Positions 9,001 to 14,994 of a stretch of DNA of 42,977 bases are shown one piece after another (position 1 is the first letter of the stretch; every line of letters begins with the position of its first letter). Source of the stretch: SMWD01 sp051008895 (lineage in GTDB: Bacteria; Pseudomonadota; Gammaproteobacteria; Steroidobacterales; GCA-2729495). The notes under the pieces were generated by a model. That model searched no databases. It saw only the letters and a program-made list of their open reading frames with translations, and had not been told where the DNA came from. A program made the translations under genes and the position numbers. The stretch spans positions 1-42,977 of the forward strand of contig JBPCXI010000060.1 in NCBI GenBank assembly GCA_051008895.1, given 5' to 3'.

Positions 9001-10618
9001 GCGCCTTCTCGGCCGCTTCGTCGAGCACCTCGACCGCATAGACTTTGCGGGCCCCGGCCTCCGCACACATGCGCGCGAGCACCGCGTTCTCGCCGGTGCC
9101 GATGTCGAGAACGACACGATCGCGCACCGTCGCCTCGAGCGCGTCGCGATACCGGTCGAGACGCTCGTGCTCCGCGCTCATCAAGTCGTACAGGAACTCG
9201 TCGTACAACTGGTAGGGCCCGATCGACGGCCACAGCTCCGTCGTCGCATCGCCGACCTCGCGCGGGACGACGTAGCCGACCAGGCGGGGGCGGCCGTTCT
9301 GCGCCTGGCGTAACGCAACCGCCGCATCCGCCACGCCGGCATGACGGCGCAACGCATTTTCGACCTCGCCCGGTTCGATCCGATAGCCACGCAGTTTTAT
9401 CTGCTCGTCGCCACGCCCGGCGAACTGCAGTTCACCCGACGGTGACAGCCGCGCCAGGTCTCCGGTGCGGTAGGCTCTGGTCGGCGCGCCAGGGCCGATG
9501 GCAAGGTCGACGAAGCGCTCTGCCGTCAACGCATCGTCGCCGAAATAGCCGCGAGCGACACCAGGTCCGGCCACGTACAACTCACCGACCTCGCCCATCG
9601 GCACCGGCACCTGTCGTTCGTCGAGCACCAGGAGTTCGAATTGCCGCAGCGGTCGACCGAGCGACTGCAGGTTTTCATCGTCGAGCCGCTCGGGAACGTA
9701 CTCGAAGATCGTCAGTTGCCCGCTGGTCTCGGTAATCGCGTAGGTATTGAAAAGCGCAGTCCGCGAATCTCCCGCGGCGGCGAACCAGGCGCGCACGTCC
9801 GCACCGACGACCGGCTCGCCGCTCAGCACGACGGCTCGCAGCGCTGCACCAAAATCGGCGCGACGCACGTCGTCCGCAAGAAAATTCTGGCGAAACGCGG
9901 ACGGCGTCTGACTGACGACCGTTACCCGGCGATCGGCGACGAGCCGGGCGAAGCCGCGCGGGTCGTTGCGCAACGCCGGTGGCACGACGACGAGGTGGCC
10001 GCCGTGCCGCAGCGCGCCCCATATCTCCCAGACCGAGAAGCCGAACGCGCAGGTATGAAACAGCGTCCACACGTCGTCGCTCGCGATATCGAGGACGTCC
10101 CCGATATCGTCGAACAGATTTTCCAGGTTGCCGTGCGTGACCATGACGCCTTTCGGCGCGCCGCTCGAGCCCGATGTGAACATCACGTAACAGAGATTGT
10201 CGCGCGTGACGCGGATGCCGGGGTTCGTGACACCACCGCTCCCCGGACTTGCGCTGACGATCGGCAGGTCGAGCGACTCGAGAGCGGCCCGACCCGCAGC
10301 GTCCGCGACAACGGCCGCGGGCATAGCGACGTCCGCGAAACGGCGCAGCCGCTCGGCCGGCAGTGCCGGGTCCAGCGGCAGATAGGCGCTGCCGGATTTC
10401 ATGATGCCGACGATGCCGGCAACCGCATCAACGCCGGCGGTCGCGCTGATGGCGACGACGCGGCCGGCCTCATCGCTCGATTCTGACAGACCGTGAGCAA
10501 TACGATTCGCGCGCGCATTCAGCTCGGCGTACGTCAGCGCTTCACGCTCGTCGCTGACCGCTATCGCGTCCGGACGCGTGTGGGCGTATTCCTCGACAAA
10601 TGTATGCAAAGCACGCAT
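1..10618 (-). CDS. Non-ribosomal peptide synthetase, C-terminus beyond window
   Basis: This is a multimodular synthetase of about 3,540 visible residues in one open frame; the frame was checked at four landmarks (908, 2660, 5873, 9101). The ATG at 10618 begins directly with an adenylation domain, so this is a loading module. Order by approximate nucleotide: A1 10618-8105 with an embedded methyltransferase (9240-8250); T1 8040-7830 (GGDSI); C2 7740-6400 (HHIIADG near 7340); A2 6370-4860; T2 4790-4570 (GGHSL); C3 4510-3200 (HHIVSDG near 4115); A3 3190-1625; T3 1600-1390 (GGHSL); C4 from 1310 to the edge (HHIVSDG near 920). No epimerase domain is visible. Specificity residues aligned by eye to PheA: A1 GFWSVSTGQK (Asp235 replaced by Gly), A2 VDWVIST with D at 236 (beta-alanine-like), A3 DVGEVVSIDK (close to the ornithine code DVGEIGSIDK). 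C4 implies at least one more module, and no thioesterase is in view. The gene starts 4 bases after the methyltransferase stop. Confidence 0.95.
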   Translation of the reverse strand, partial: MRALHTFVEEYAHTRPDAIAVSDEREALTYAELNARANRIAHGLSESSDEAGRVVAISATAGVDAVAGIVGIMKSGSAYLPLDPALPAERLRRFADVAMPAAVVADAAGRAALESLDLPIVSASPGSGGVTNPGIRVTRDNLCYVMFTSGSSGAPKGVMVTHGNLENLFDDIGDVLDIASDDVWTLFHTCAFGFSVWEIWGALRHGGHLVVVPPALRNDPRGFARLVADRRVTVVSQTPSAFRQNFLADDVRRADFGAALRAVVLSGEPVVGADVRAWFAAAGDSRTALFNTYAITETSGQLTIFEYVPERLDDENLQSLGRPLRQFELLVLDERQVPVPMGEVGELYVAGPGVARGYFGDDALTAERFVDLAIGPGAPTRAYRTGDLARLSPSGELQFAGRGDEQIKLRGYRIEPGEVENALRRHAGVADAAVALRQAQNGRPRLVGYVVPREVGDATTELWPSIGPYQLYDEFLYDLMSAEHERLDRYRDALEATVRDRVVLDIGTGENAVLARMCAEAGARKVYAVEVLDEAAEKARALVADRGLTDTIEVISGDMTSLRLPESVDVCTQGIIGNIGGADGIATVWNSARRFFAAGCVPIPARCTTMIAAVELPQSVATQPRFSPLAADYAERVFAKFGRRFDVRLCIRNLPADAVVSDTHVFEDLDFARALPVDSSGGAEFEIRRDGRVDGFVLWTVVTTTGDQSIDYLRNQQAWLPAFFPLGDTGERIGVDVVAGDLLASEWLATASDGVHPDYRIATEIRRVDGNRDSYSYASAYAETSTGSTPLHRALSSALDGARDIRDWLAGQLPDYMVPTDWVTLREMPRLPSGKLDRRALPDPVRRRNEELLPPDYQSALERDLANLWQEVLAQDAIGRTENFFDLGGDSIAAVRLTSAMQRMLDANVMLVAIFDAPTIADLADYLRANHRPQVDARYASVADAQGAEVGADAAINLASAPLSYPQQSFWLLEQLYPGVGGGNEQFVIPLDGNLDEAALRRAWFAVIERHSILRTVFRDDDGIRQVVQSSSGPELDIIHVREHSPSQAMMRITAAACASRDRDYDLSTGPLIVGTLYRSASDRAFLVVDAHHIIADGLSIRVLRDELAGFYAGELTGVPAAVPAAMQYHDFATRQRADFDDDALARQLQYWRGALSGISDTVGLPRHAAEPAAGRRQRQLPVSIDAILADRLRALARESGATLFMTLLAATRGLLYRYAEEADIPIGSPVTCRDANATRDIVGCMVNNVVFRTGVPPGASFGELLRAERGTSLAAFQNSTAPFESVVEAVAPQRRFGRHPLFQLLFLFESGRQAVVSGGDVDFGLTTWPSERGSYWDLELSLSDLGQGAPIDGYFGYACGLFERGVADAFPAQLTRWLDVVSRRPDTPIADLPLLDDDTARQVLRDWNDTAATYPEDATLHALFESQARRTPTAIAVVSECAPGSADIHELSYSELDRRAGRLAAHLRDLGVAAGDLVGVSVPRSPELVVSMLAVLKAGAAYVPLDPAYPDTRLEFIARDTRIGVLLTMGEAAATFDSDIRIVRLDRFDFASHGDDTFSTPGRPDDPAYVLYTSGSTGRPKGSIGLHRGAVNRCAWMWQEFEFAADDCFVLRTSPNFVDSVWEVFGALLHGAAVKVLSEDTLRDPQLLIDGLAHGRRVSHVVVVPSLLAALLDTEPELGTRLPALKTWITSGEPLQPTLLERFRIAAPGAALLNTYGTSEIWDATCYDTRDWDPTLTRVPIGRPIANVRTLILDTAMNPVPPGVIGELYVGGVGLGAGYWERDDLTAEKFVSDPFIDGETLYRTGDLARWRPDGNIECLGRLDQQIKLRGFRIEFGEVENALGAQPQIERAAVDIREDEAGTPMLVAWIVADSGDTRPDELRAALRRALLAGLPDFMVPSGFVLLDEMPLTPTGKIDRRQLPAPQPEDLSAVVVAGAYAPPHGDTELRVAEIWCEVIGLERVGRDDDFFAAGGHSLSAARLLARLRIEFQVDIGLRDLFDEPTVATLAAKIDRLRDEAAAAKRVATTIPRVNRGEDAPLSYGQERLWFLNELDPDSPAYNIAFTIDLSGDVDAGIMQRALDQLVARHESLRTTFPSRGGQPRQRVSSDAAVAIVETDRTGLGADALRDDLWRIAAEPFDLEQGPLLRVHLEHYAPGKSRLVIVVHHIVSDGVSNGVLFGELADLYGAIADRRAPELPPLEHQYADFAAWQRDPRRDRELATALEYWMRQLAGAPPALELPTDRPRAAEQRFRGGWLWRQIDGRQTEALRTFGRSRGCTLFMVMLGAFDVLLQRYTGETDLLVGTPVAGRERLEFDGLIGLFINTLALRVDLSGDPTFTELLTRVRKVTLDAQAHQQLPFEKLVEALKPDRTLSYAPVFQVMFNMTPIPDRRADVGGVEFAMGRLLDHGVSTFDLTLSIGEHAGGLELVYEFDRDLFDRASIERIAAHFEQLLASILDESDCALSRLPMLTGEEVRRLTSAQVDDGIAPGIPVLERFENHAGRSPDACAIIDDSSRATYGELERRANRLANHLLEHGLRAGARVAVCMDKSIDAVASMLATHKIGCAFVPIDPDYPRRRIADMLDSAVPDAVMTRTRFAGLFDGSTATDIVIVRLDADVDAIAACPESRPPRRLSPSQPAYVLFTSGTTGRPKGAIVTQANLANAFDAWVDVYELSPDDRHLQMAGLAFDVFTGDWVRALGSGAQLVLCQKETLLEPPALLRLLRDQRISVAEFVPAVVRGLMRHVVATGGDLKFMRLVIVGSDDWYGHECNELVAMVGEQGRVINSYGTAETAIDSTWFDATAACADAPLAANAVVPIGAPFANTQVYVCDDSLRPTPIGVPGELCIGGAGVGAGYVDDAAATELSFVPDPFAQHGRLYRTGDRARWRNDGSLELLGRLDRQVKLRGFRIELGEIEAALANDAGVVASVVVMQDGASGNRRLVAYIVPADDAPDTARIVRRLRTQLPDYMVPALIVPLPALPLTPNGKLDRRALPAPDWSGAAAGGGVAPRDATESALAGLFAEVLGVRVVGVHDDFFDLGGHSLLATQLVARIRDAFAVDLPLRAMFDAPNVAGLATVVADALRDSNAAAVPQLRAERRPNDVPVAFAQQRLWFLDQLQPDNAAYNLHWVVRTHGALNVDALSCAIAALVERHESLRTTFADVDGAPMQIVHDGFVVPVEFDRADADSWRARAAELVARPFDLATGPLLRVHVLQLSADEHALVVVMHHIVSDGWSMAVLFRELADAYAAYLAGRAPVLPALAVQYADYALWQREWLAGGELERQLCYWRQQLAGAPPQLALPTDRPRPPVMSQRAAWSRVRLSQRVTGALGAMATAHGCTMFMVLLAAFDAVLARYTGAADIVVGTPIAGRGRTELEGLIGFFVNTLVLRTDVGGEPRFDELLARVKQVALDAYAHQDVPFERIVETVRPERDRGRNPIVQVMLTVHNQPSQALELTGVAVEQEVINSDAAKFDLNVHVGVYEAELEFAFAYDPDLFDAATMVSLGDYYVRVLESVAADPGLRLSAIPAAAGAAAL
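8250..9240 (-). other. PRMT-like methyltransferase domain embedded in A1
   Basis: Between core motif A8 (QIKLRGYRIEPGE, near 9400) and the A10 lysine (LPSGKLDRRALP, near 8115) the A1 domain carries an insertion of roughly 330 residues. It contains a SAM-binding motif I (VVLDIGTGENAVL, near 9100) and the following AGARKVYAVE segment, which resemble protein-arginine-methyltransferase folds rather than the usual NRPS N-methyltransferase. At the place where PRMTs have the SE-x-x-G double-Glu loop it reads TQGIIG, so canonical arginine methylation is doubtful. The domain probably methylates the A1 substrate while it is bound to T1. The boundaries are estimates from motif positions. Confidence 0.75.
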
Positions 10619-10622
10619 CGGT

Positions 10623-11375
10623 TCAGGTCCGGCACTCGAGACCGACGATGGGCGGATTGTCCATATATTCCCGCCAGTAGTCGTTCCCGTGCTCGGCTAC
10701 CCCCGCCGCGTCGAGTTGCAACGGATGCCAGCGCACGTCGACGAAGCCGGCAGCACGAAGCACGCGCTCGTACGTAGCGCGCGAATACCAGTGCGCATGG
10801 ATCCGGAACATGTCGCGGCCCGCGATCATCCAGTAGGTAATCATCGCACCGTCGCACAGCGGTTCGTCGGCTGACTTGTTAAAGCCGTATTGATCGTAGC
10901 CTCGATACTGCTCGATCGCCTGGTCTGGATTCTCGTTCAGTGCGACGAAGCGCCCGCCCGGCGGCAGCGCGGCGACGATGTTCGTGCACATGCGCGCCAG
11001 CGCCGCCTCGTCGGGGGCGTAGTGCAGCAGATAGGCCGCGGTGACGACGTCGAACGGCCCGGCAACGTCACTGCGATCGATCTCGCCGACATCCGCGCAA
11101 AGATATTCGATGCCGAGCAGCTCCTCTCGCTCCCGCGCCTGCGCCAGCTCGATCATCGCACTCGATATGTCGATGCCGACAACGTGGTCCGCGCCCGCGG
11201 TTTTCAGCCGCCGCGAATAGAAGCCCTCGCCGCAGGCGAGATCGAGTACGCGCAATCCGCTCACGTCGCCGATCAGCTGCATGAATGTATGCGCTTCGAT
11301 GTAAGACCTGAGCGGCGATTCTTTCGAGCGCCGATACTGTTCCGCGATCTTGTCGTACTGCGCGTGCATCGACAT
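10623..11375 (-). CDS. Class I SAM-dependent small-molecule methyltransferase
   Basis: This 250-residue Rossmann-fold methyltransferase has motif I VLDLACGEGFYS at about residues 43-54, an acidic motif II (GIDIS) and a motif IV region (FDVVTAAYLLHYAP). It resembles the ToxA/UbiE-like group of free-standing methyltransferases that act on small heterocycles or quinones; the similarity to ToxA of toxoflavin synthesis is from memory. The frame is open up to 11432, but the ATG at 11375 lies 11 bases after the deaminase stop and begins the family-typical MSMHAQYDKIAEQY, so it is preferred. The gene ends 4 bases before the NRPS start, which makes it a likely tailoring enzyme or starter-unit methylase of that pathway. 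Confidence 0.8.
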   Translation of the reverse strand: MSMHAQYDKIAEQYRRSKESPLRSYIEAHTFMQLIGDVSGLRVLDLACGEGFYSRRLKTAGADHVVGIDISSAMIELAQAREREELLGIEYLCADVGEIDRSDVAGPFDVVTAAYLLHYAPDEAALARMCTNIVAALPPGGRFVALNENPDQAIEQYRGYDQYGFNKSADEPLCDGAMITYWMIAGRDMFRIHAHWYSRATYERVLRAAGFVDVRWHPLQLDAAGVAEHGNDYWREYMDNPPIVGLECRT

Positions 11376-11386
11376 CGGCTGCGCGA

Positions 11387-11878
11387 TCAGCGAACAGTCT
11401 CCCGCGACCACTCGCCGAGCAAGTCGCGGCATTCGTCCGCGAGCACTGGACCGGAAATCGCGACACCGAGGCCCCGCTCCGCCAGCGTCGCGTGGCGAAC
11501 TTCGAGCTCACCACCGGTGATCGCCTGCATGTCGGCAAGCGACGCGCCGTACACGACCTCGTCGATGCGCGCGTAGTGGCACGCGCTCAGGCACATCGGG
11601 CAGGGCTCGACGGTTGCATAGAGGACGCAACCTTCGAGCGACAGGCGCCGCAGTCGCTGACAGGCCGCGCGGATCGCCCGCATCTCGGCGTGCGCCGTGA
11701 CATCGAGTTCGCCGATCACGCCGTTGCCGACGGTCGCGACAACTTCGCCGTCGCGCACGAGGCAGGCGCCGACCGGTGGTTCGCCCGCCAGCATGCCGCG
11801 ACGCGCGGCGGCAATCGCCGCGCGCATGAATACCGCGTGCGCCGAGGCGGCCGAATCCGACGACGCCGGCTCAGTCAT
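11387..11878 (-). CDS. CMP/dCMP-type zinc deaminase (nucleoside/guanine deaminase-like)
   Basis: This 163-residue cytidine-deaminase-fold protein has a complete zinc site and catalytic base: H63-A-E65 and P92-C93-P-M-C96. The layout (PPVGACLVRDG early, then TAHAEMRAIR, then EPCPMCLSAC) fits the family of guanine deaminases and tRNA adenosine deaminases. The tRNA-specific N-terminal signatures are not clear, so a base or nucleoside substrate seems more likely. It overlaps the 3' end of queD by 8 bases and lies 11 bases before the methyltransferase, so the three are probably co-translated. In this setting it could deaminate a pterin, guanine or deazapurine intermediate, but the substrate cannot be read from sequence. 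Confidence 0.85.
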   Translation of the reverse strand: MTEPASSDSAASAHAVFMRAAIAAARRGMLAGEPPVGACLVRDGEVVATVGNGVIGELDVTAHAEMRAIRAACQRLRRLSLEGCVLYATVEPCPMCLSACHYARIDEVVYGASLADMQAITGGELEVRHATLAERGLGVAISGPVLADECRDLLGEWSRETVR

Positions 11879-12233
11879 CCTCGCCCCGGTAGATGCAGCC
11901 GGACGTGCACGTCTCGTTGATCACGACACGCGACAACTGCGGCAGATCGGGTTTGAGGCGGCGCCAGATCCATTTTGCCAGCACCTCGCTGGTCGGATTC
12001 TCGAGCCCCTCGATGTCATTCAGATAATGATGATCGAGTTGCTCGTAGACCGGTTTGAAGATCTTCTTGATCTCGCCGTAGTCGACGACCCAGCCCATGA
12101 CCGGATCGAGGTCCCCGCTGACGTAGATCGTGCCCTTCCACGAGTGCCCGTGCAGTCGCCGGCACTTGTGATCCTCGGGCACGTTCGGCAGCCGGTGAGC
12201 GGCCTCGAACATGAACTCTTTATATATCTCCAT
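11871..12233 (-). CDS. queD: 6-carboxy-5,6,7,8-tetrahydropterin synthase
   Basis: This 120-residue protein of the 6-pyruvoyl-tetrahydropterin synthase superfamily converts dihydroneopterin triphosphate to 6-carboxytetrahydropterin, the second step toward preQ0 and queuosine. Zinc ligands H13, H28 and H30, the catalytic C24 (CRRLHGH), LDHHYLND with H68/H69, and E107 in the NETCTSGCIYRGE tail are all present. The sequence is close to E. coli QueD over its whole length. The ATG at 12233 has a strong GGAGGAG ribosome site just upstream. It is the first gene of the minus-strand run ending in the NRPS. It may serve housekeeping queuosine synthesis or be a dedicated pterin supplier. No queE, queC or GTP cyclohydrolase is in the window. 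Confidence 0.93.
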   Translation of the reverse strand: MEIYKEFMFEAAHRLPNVPEDHKCRRLHGHSWKGTIYVSGDLDPVMGWVVDYGEIKKIFKPVYEQLDHHYLNDIEGLENPTSEVLAKWIWRRLKPDLPQLSRVVINETCTSGCIYRGEDD

Positions 12234-12260
12234 ATACTCCTCCGGAACCGGATCGTCTCT

Positions 12261-12276
12261 ACACGGCCGGCCGTGT
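12261..12276. promoter_or_regulatory. 16-base perfect palindrome upstream of queD
   Basis: ACACGGCCGGCCGTGT is a perfect palindrome 28-43 bases upstream of the queD start, in the 317-base divergent gap between queD and npdG. It could be an operator or the base of a leader hairpin for the NRPS operon. GC-rich palindromes also arise by chance. No preQ1-type riboswitch was recognised in this gap. Confidence 0.3.
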
Positions 12277-12487
12277 GACGGGCTCGGTCGCCGGCGGGAT
12301 TGTCGGCCTGGGGGAAATCATTGTCCGGTGTGATTTCGCAGGTGCGGTCGCGATGGGTTTCTCGGCCCGTCGTCAATGACCGAATCCGGTTATTTGCCCG
12401 TATTCTGCATCAGTAGCGGGCCGCGAGGCCACTCGCCGGGCCGGCCAGCCATTGCCTGACGGGACAAAGCAGCGTCCTGGATTGATG

Positions 12488-12516
12488 TTGGCGCCCGCGC
12501 GGGCGCGGGCTACCAT
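12488..12516 (+). promoter_or_regulatory. Candidate promoter of the npdG-cofE-cofD operon
   Basis: TTGGCG (12488-12493) and TACCAT (12511-12516) are 17 bases apart, each matching 4 of 6 sigma-70 consensus bases. The implied start site is about 28 bases before the npdG ATG. A perfect 16-base palindrome, GCGCCCGCGCGGGCGC (12491-12506), fills most of the spacer and could be an operator. Confidence 0.35.
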
Positions 12517-12550
12517 GCGCCTTCGCCGCTGGCCATCCACCTGGAGAATC

Positions 12551-13225
12551 ATGGACACGAACACAGAAATCCGCACGATCGCGATCATCGGCGGCACCGG
12601 GGCGCTCGGCACCGGGCTGGCGCGCCGCTGGGCACGCGCAGGATACGAAATCGTGATCGGCTCGCGCACGGCACCGAAGGCCGAAACCGCCGCCGCCGAG
12701 CTGGCGCAAGCCGTGCCGGATGCCCCCGTTAAAGGGCTGGCGAATCTCGAGGCGGCGCAAGCAGCCGATATCGTCGTGCTGACCGTGCCCTTCGCACATC
12801 AACAGCCGACGCTCGAAGACATTCGCCCGGGCCTGGCGGGCAAGATCCTCGTCGACACCACCGTGCCGCTGATGCCGCCAAAGGTGGCTCGCGTGCAGCT
12901 GCCCGAGGAAGGTTGCGCCGCGGTCCGTGCGCAACAGATCGTCGGCGACGACGTGCTCGTCGTATCGGCATTCCACAACGTTGCGGCCGACGTGATGGCA
13001 ACGGATGCGGAGAACGCCTGCGACGTCCTCGTCGCCGGCGACAAGCTGGCAGCGCGAGAAGTCGTGGTCGAGCTCGCCAGGCAAGCCATGTTCAAAGCCT
13101 GGCACGCTGGCCCACTCGTCAATTCCGCCGCGATGGAAGCACTGACGTCCGTGCTGATTTTCATGAACCGGCGTTACGAGGGCAGCCACACGGGCATTCG
13201 GATGACCGGAGTCCGGGAAGACTAG
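12551..13225 (+). CDS. npdG: NADPH-dependent F420 reductase
   Basis: This 224-residue Rossmann protein of the F420:NADP oxidoreductase family transfers hydride between NADP(H) and coenzyme F420. The dinucleotide site GGTGALGTG is at residues 14-22, with SRTAPKAE (38-45) placed to bind the NADP phosphate. The middle (VLTVPFAHQQ, LVDTTVPL) and end (FMNRRYEGSHTGIR) match the family. The frame is open further upstream, but the ATG at 12551 has a GGAGA ribosome site and starts the conserved fold correctly. It is 10 bases upstream of cofE, so the reductase that charges F420 is co-expressed with two genes that make it. Confidence 0.9.
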   Translation: MDTNTEIRTIAIIGGTGALGTGLARRWARAGYEIVIGSRTAPKAETAAAELAQAVPDAPVKGLANLEAAQAADIVVLTVPFAHQQPTLEDIRPGLAGKILVDTTVPLMPPKVARVQLPEEGCAAVRAQQIVGDDVLVVSAFHNVAADVMATDAENACDVLVAGDKLAAREVVVELARQAMFKAWHAGPLVNSAAMEALTSVLIFMNRRYEGSHTGIRMTGVRED

Positions 13226-13235
13226 CCCGCACCGG

Positions 13236-14009
13236 GTGACCGGCATGCCCGCAGCAGCTTTGTCGCTATTCCCGGTGCCCGGCGTCCCGGAGATCGAGGC
13301 AGGCCAGAATCTCCCGGAGATCCTCGCGGATTGTATCGCGCGCGCGAAACTCGACGTGCGCGACGGCGACATCATCGCGGTCGCGCAAAAGATCGTCTCG
13401 AAGGCCGAAGGCCGCTTCGTCGACCTGCGCGACGTCACACCGTCCGCCTCGGCGCTAGCGCTGCAATACTCGCGTGACAAAGACCCGCGCCTCGCGGAAG
13501 TCATCCTGCGCGAAAGCAAACGCGTCGTTCGCGACACGCCGCTGGTGCTCATCGTCGAACACCGCAGCGGCGTCGTGCTCGCCAACGCCGGCATCGATCG
13601 TTCCAACGTCCGGGGTGACGAAGACACGGTGCTGCTCCTGCCGGAGGATGCCGACGCCTCGGCCGCGCAAATGAAACGAGCGCTGGAAACGCGCTTCGGC
13701 GTGCGTCTCGGCGTACTGATCACCGACAGCGTAGGCCGGCCCTGGCGACTCGGCACGACGGGTATCGCGATCGGCAGCGCCGGTATCGAGGCGATGCACG
13801 ACATGCGCGGCGACCGCGACATGTTCGGCCGCGTGCTGCAGGTCGCCGAAGTCGCAGTCGCAGACAGCGTCGCCGGCGCCGCCGGACTCGTCATGGGCGA
13901 AGGGGCCGATGCCGTGCCGGCCGTTATCGTGCGCGGAATCGAGGCCGGTGCAGCGACGCAAACCGCACGCGATATTCTCCGACCGGACGGAGAGGACCTG
14001 TTTCGATGA
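13236..14009 (+). CDS. cofE: Coenzyme F420-0:L-glutamate ligase
   Basis: CofE adds L-glutamate residues to F420-0 with GTP. This 257-residue copy is the stand-alone form with no C-terminal FMN reductase domain (unlike actinobacterial FbiB). Recognisable segments are IIAVAQKIVSKAEGR, RVVRDTPLVLIVEHRSG, VVLANAGIDRSNV and LITDSVGRPWRLGTTGIAIG. The start is a GTG at 13236; an in-frame ATG at 13245 is an alternative. Its stop overlaps the cofD start in an ATGA, so the two are translationally coupled. Confidence 0.93.
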   Translation: MTGMPAAALSLFPVPGVPEIEAGQNLPEILADCIARAKLDVRDGDIIAVAQKIVSKAEGRFVDLRDVTPSASALALQYSRDKDPRLAEVILRESKRVVRDTPLVLIVEHRSGVVLANAGIDRSNVRGDEDTVLLLPEDADASAAQMKRALETRFGVRLGVLITDSVGRPWRLGTTGIAIGSAGIEAMHDMRGDRDMFGRVLQVAEVAVADSVAGAAGLVMGEGADAVPAVIVRGIEAGAATQTARDILRPDGEDLFR

Positions 14010-14974
14010 CGGATGACCGCAGCTTCGTCGTGCTGTCCGGCGGCGTCGGCGGCGCGAAGCTGGTTCTGGGCCTCAGCCGGATACTACCGGCCGAGAGACT
14101 CACCGTTATTGCGAACACCGGGGATGATTTCGAACATCTAGGGCTACCGATCTCGCCGGATATCGATACGCTGATTTATACGCTGGCCGACGCGGTCAAT
14201 ACCGAAACCGGATGGGGCCGCAGCGACGAGACGTGGAATTTCATGGCCGCACTCGAGCAGCTCGGCGGCGAGACGTGGTTCCGGCTCGGCGACCGTGATC
14301 TCGCAACCCACGTCCGGCGCGCGAGCCTGATCGCCGGCGGCGCGACCCTGGCGGAAGCAACCGCAGACTTGTGCCGCGGGTTCGGCGTCAAGCAGAGCAT
14401 CCTGCCGATGGCGGACCAGCCGGTGCGAACCCGGATCGTGACCGACGATACTACGCTCGATTTTCAACACTATTTCGTGCGCGAGCGGGCGGAGCCGAGC
14501 GTGCGCAGAATCGACTATCACGGCGCGACGTCGGCGCGGCCGCCGGCCGCAGCACTCGCCGCACTGCGCGCGGAAACGCTGGCCGGAATTATCGTTGCGC
14601 CGTCGAACCCGTACCTGAGTATCGATCCGATCCTGTCGGTGCCCGCGATGCGCGCGGCGATCGTTGCGGCCGACGTGCCCGTCGTATCGGTGTCACCGGT
14701 CGTCGACGGGGTCGCCGTCAAGGGACCGACCGCGAAAATCATGCGCGAACTCGGCCACGACGTATCGGCCGCCGGCGTCGCCGCGCACTACGGCGACCTG
14801 CTCGACGGTTTCATCGTCGACTTGACGGATAACGATGCGATCGACGAGATCGCCGCGACGGGCCTCGATGTCGTCGCGCAACAAACCTTGATGTCCAATA
14901 TCGAGGACAAGATCGCGCTGGCGAAGTCGACAGTGGAATATATCGCGAGGCTCACCGCCGCAGCGAGCTGCTGA
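14006..14974 (+). CDS. cofD: 2-phospho-L-lactate (or analogue) transferase, F420-0 synthesis
   Basis: CofD joins a guanylylated three-carbon acid to the deazaflavin Fo to make F420-0. This 322-residue protein has the family nucleotide site SGGVGGAKLVLGL (11-23), NTGDDFEHLGLPISPDIDTL (20 residues, 37-56) and the substrate loop APSNPYLSIDPILSVP. Its start overlaps the cofE stop by four bases. The partner guanylyltransferase cofC and the Fo synthase genes are not in this window. Whether the acid is phospholactate, phosphoenolpyruvate or 3-phosphoglycerate cannot be told from cofD alone. Confidence 0.93.
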   Translation: MTDDRSFVVLSGGVGGAKLVLGLSRILPAERLTVIANTGDDFEHLGLPISPDIDTLIYTLADAVNTETGWGRSDETWNFMAALEQLGGETWFRLGDRDLATHVRRASLIAGGATLAEATADLCRGFGVKQSILPMADQPVRTRIVTDDTTLDFQHYFVRERAEPSVRRIDYHGATSARPPAAALAALRAETLAGIIVAPSNPYLSIDPILSVPAMRAAIVAADVPVVSVSPVVDGVAVKGPTAKIMRELGHDVSAAGVAAHYGDLLDGFIVDLTDNDAIDEIAATGLDVVAQQTLMSNIEDKIALAKSTVEYIARLTAAASC

Positions 14975-14994
14975 TGTCAGATTGCGAAAAACGA

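Noticed and set aside
12234..12300. Possible preQ1 riboswitch ahead of queD
   Set aside because: No preQ1 aptamer pattern (short hairpin with A-rich tail) was seen; only a GC palindrome is present.
12452..12550. N-terminal extension of npdG
   Set aside because: The extension is Arg-rich, overlaps the candidate promoter, and the ATG at 12551 has a good ribosome site and starts the Rossmann fold correctly.
12410..13894. Long minus-strand frame opposite npdG and cofE
   Set aside because: It spans two well-supported plus-strand genes and has low-complexity Arg/Ser composition, so it is a shadow.
13236..14009. cofE as a two-domain FbiB-type fusion
   Set aside because: The protein ends at 257 residues directly after the ligase domain; no nitroreductase-like domain follows.
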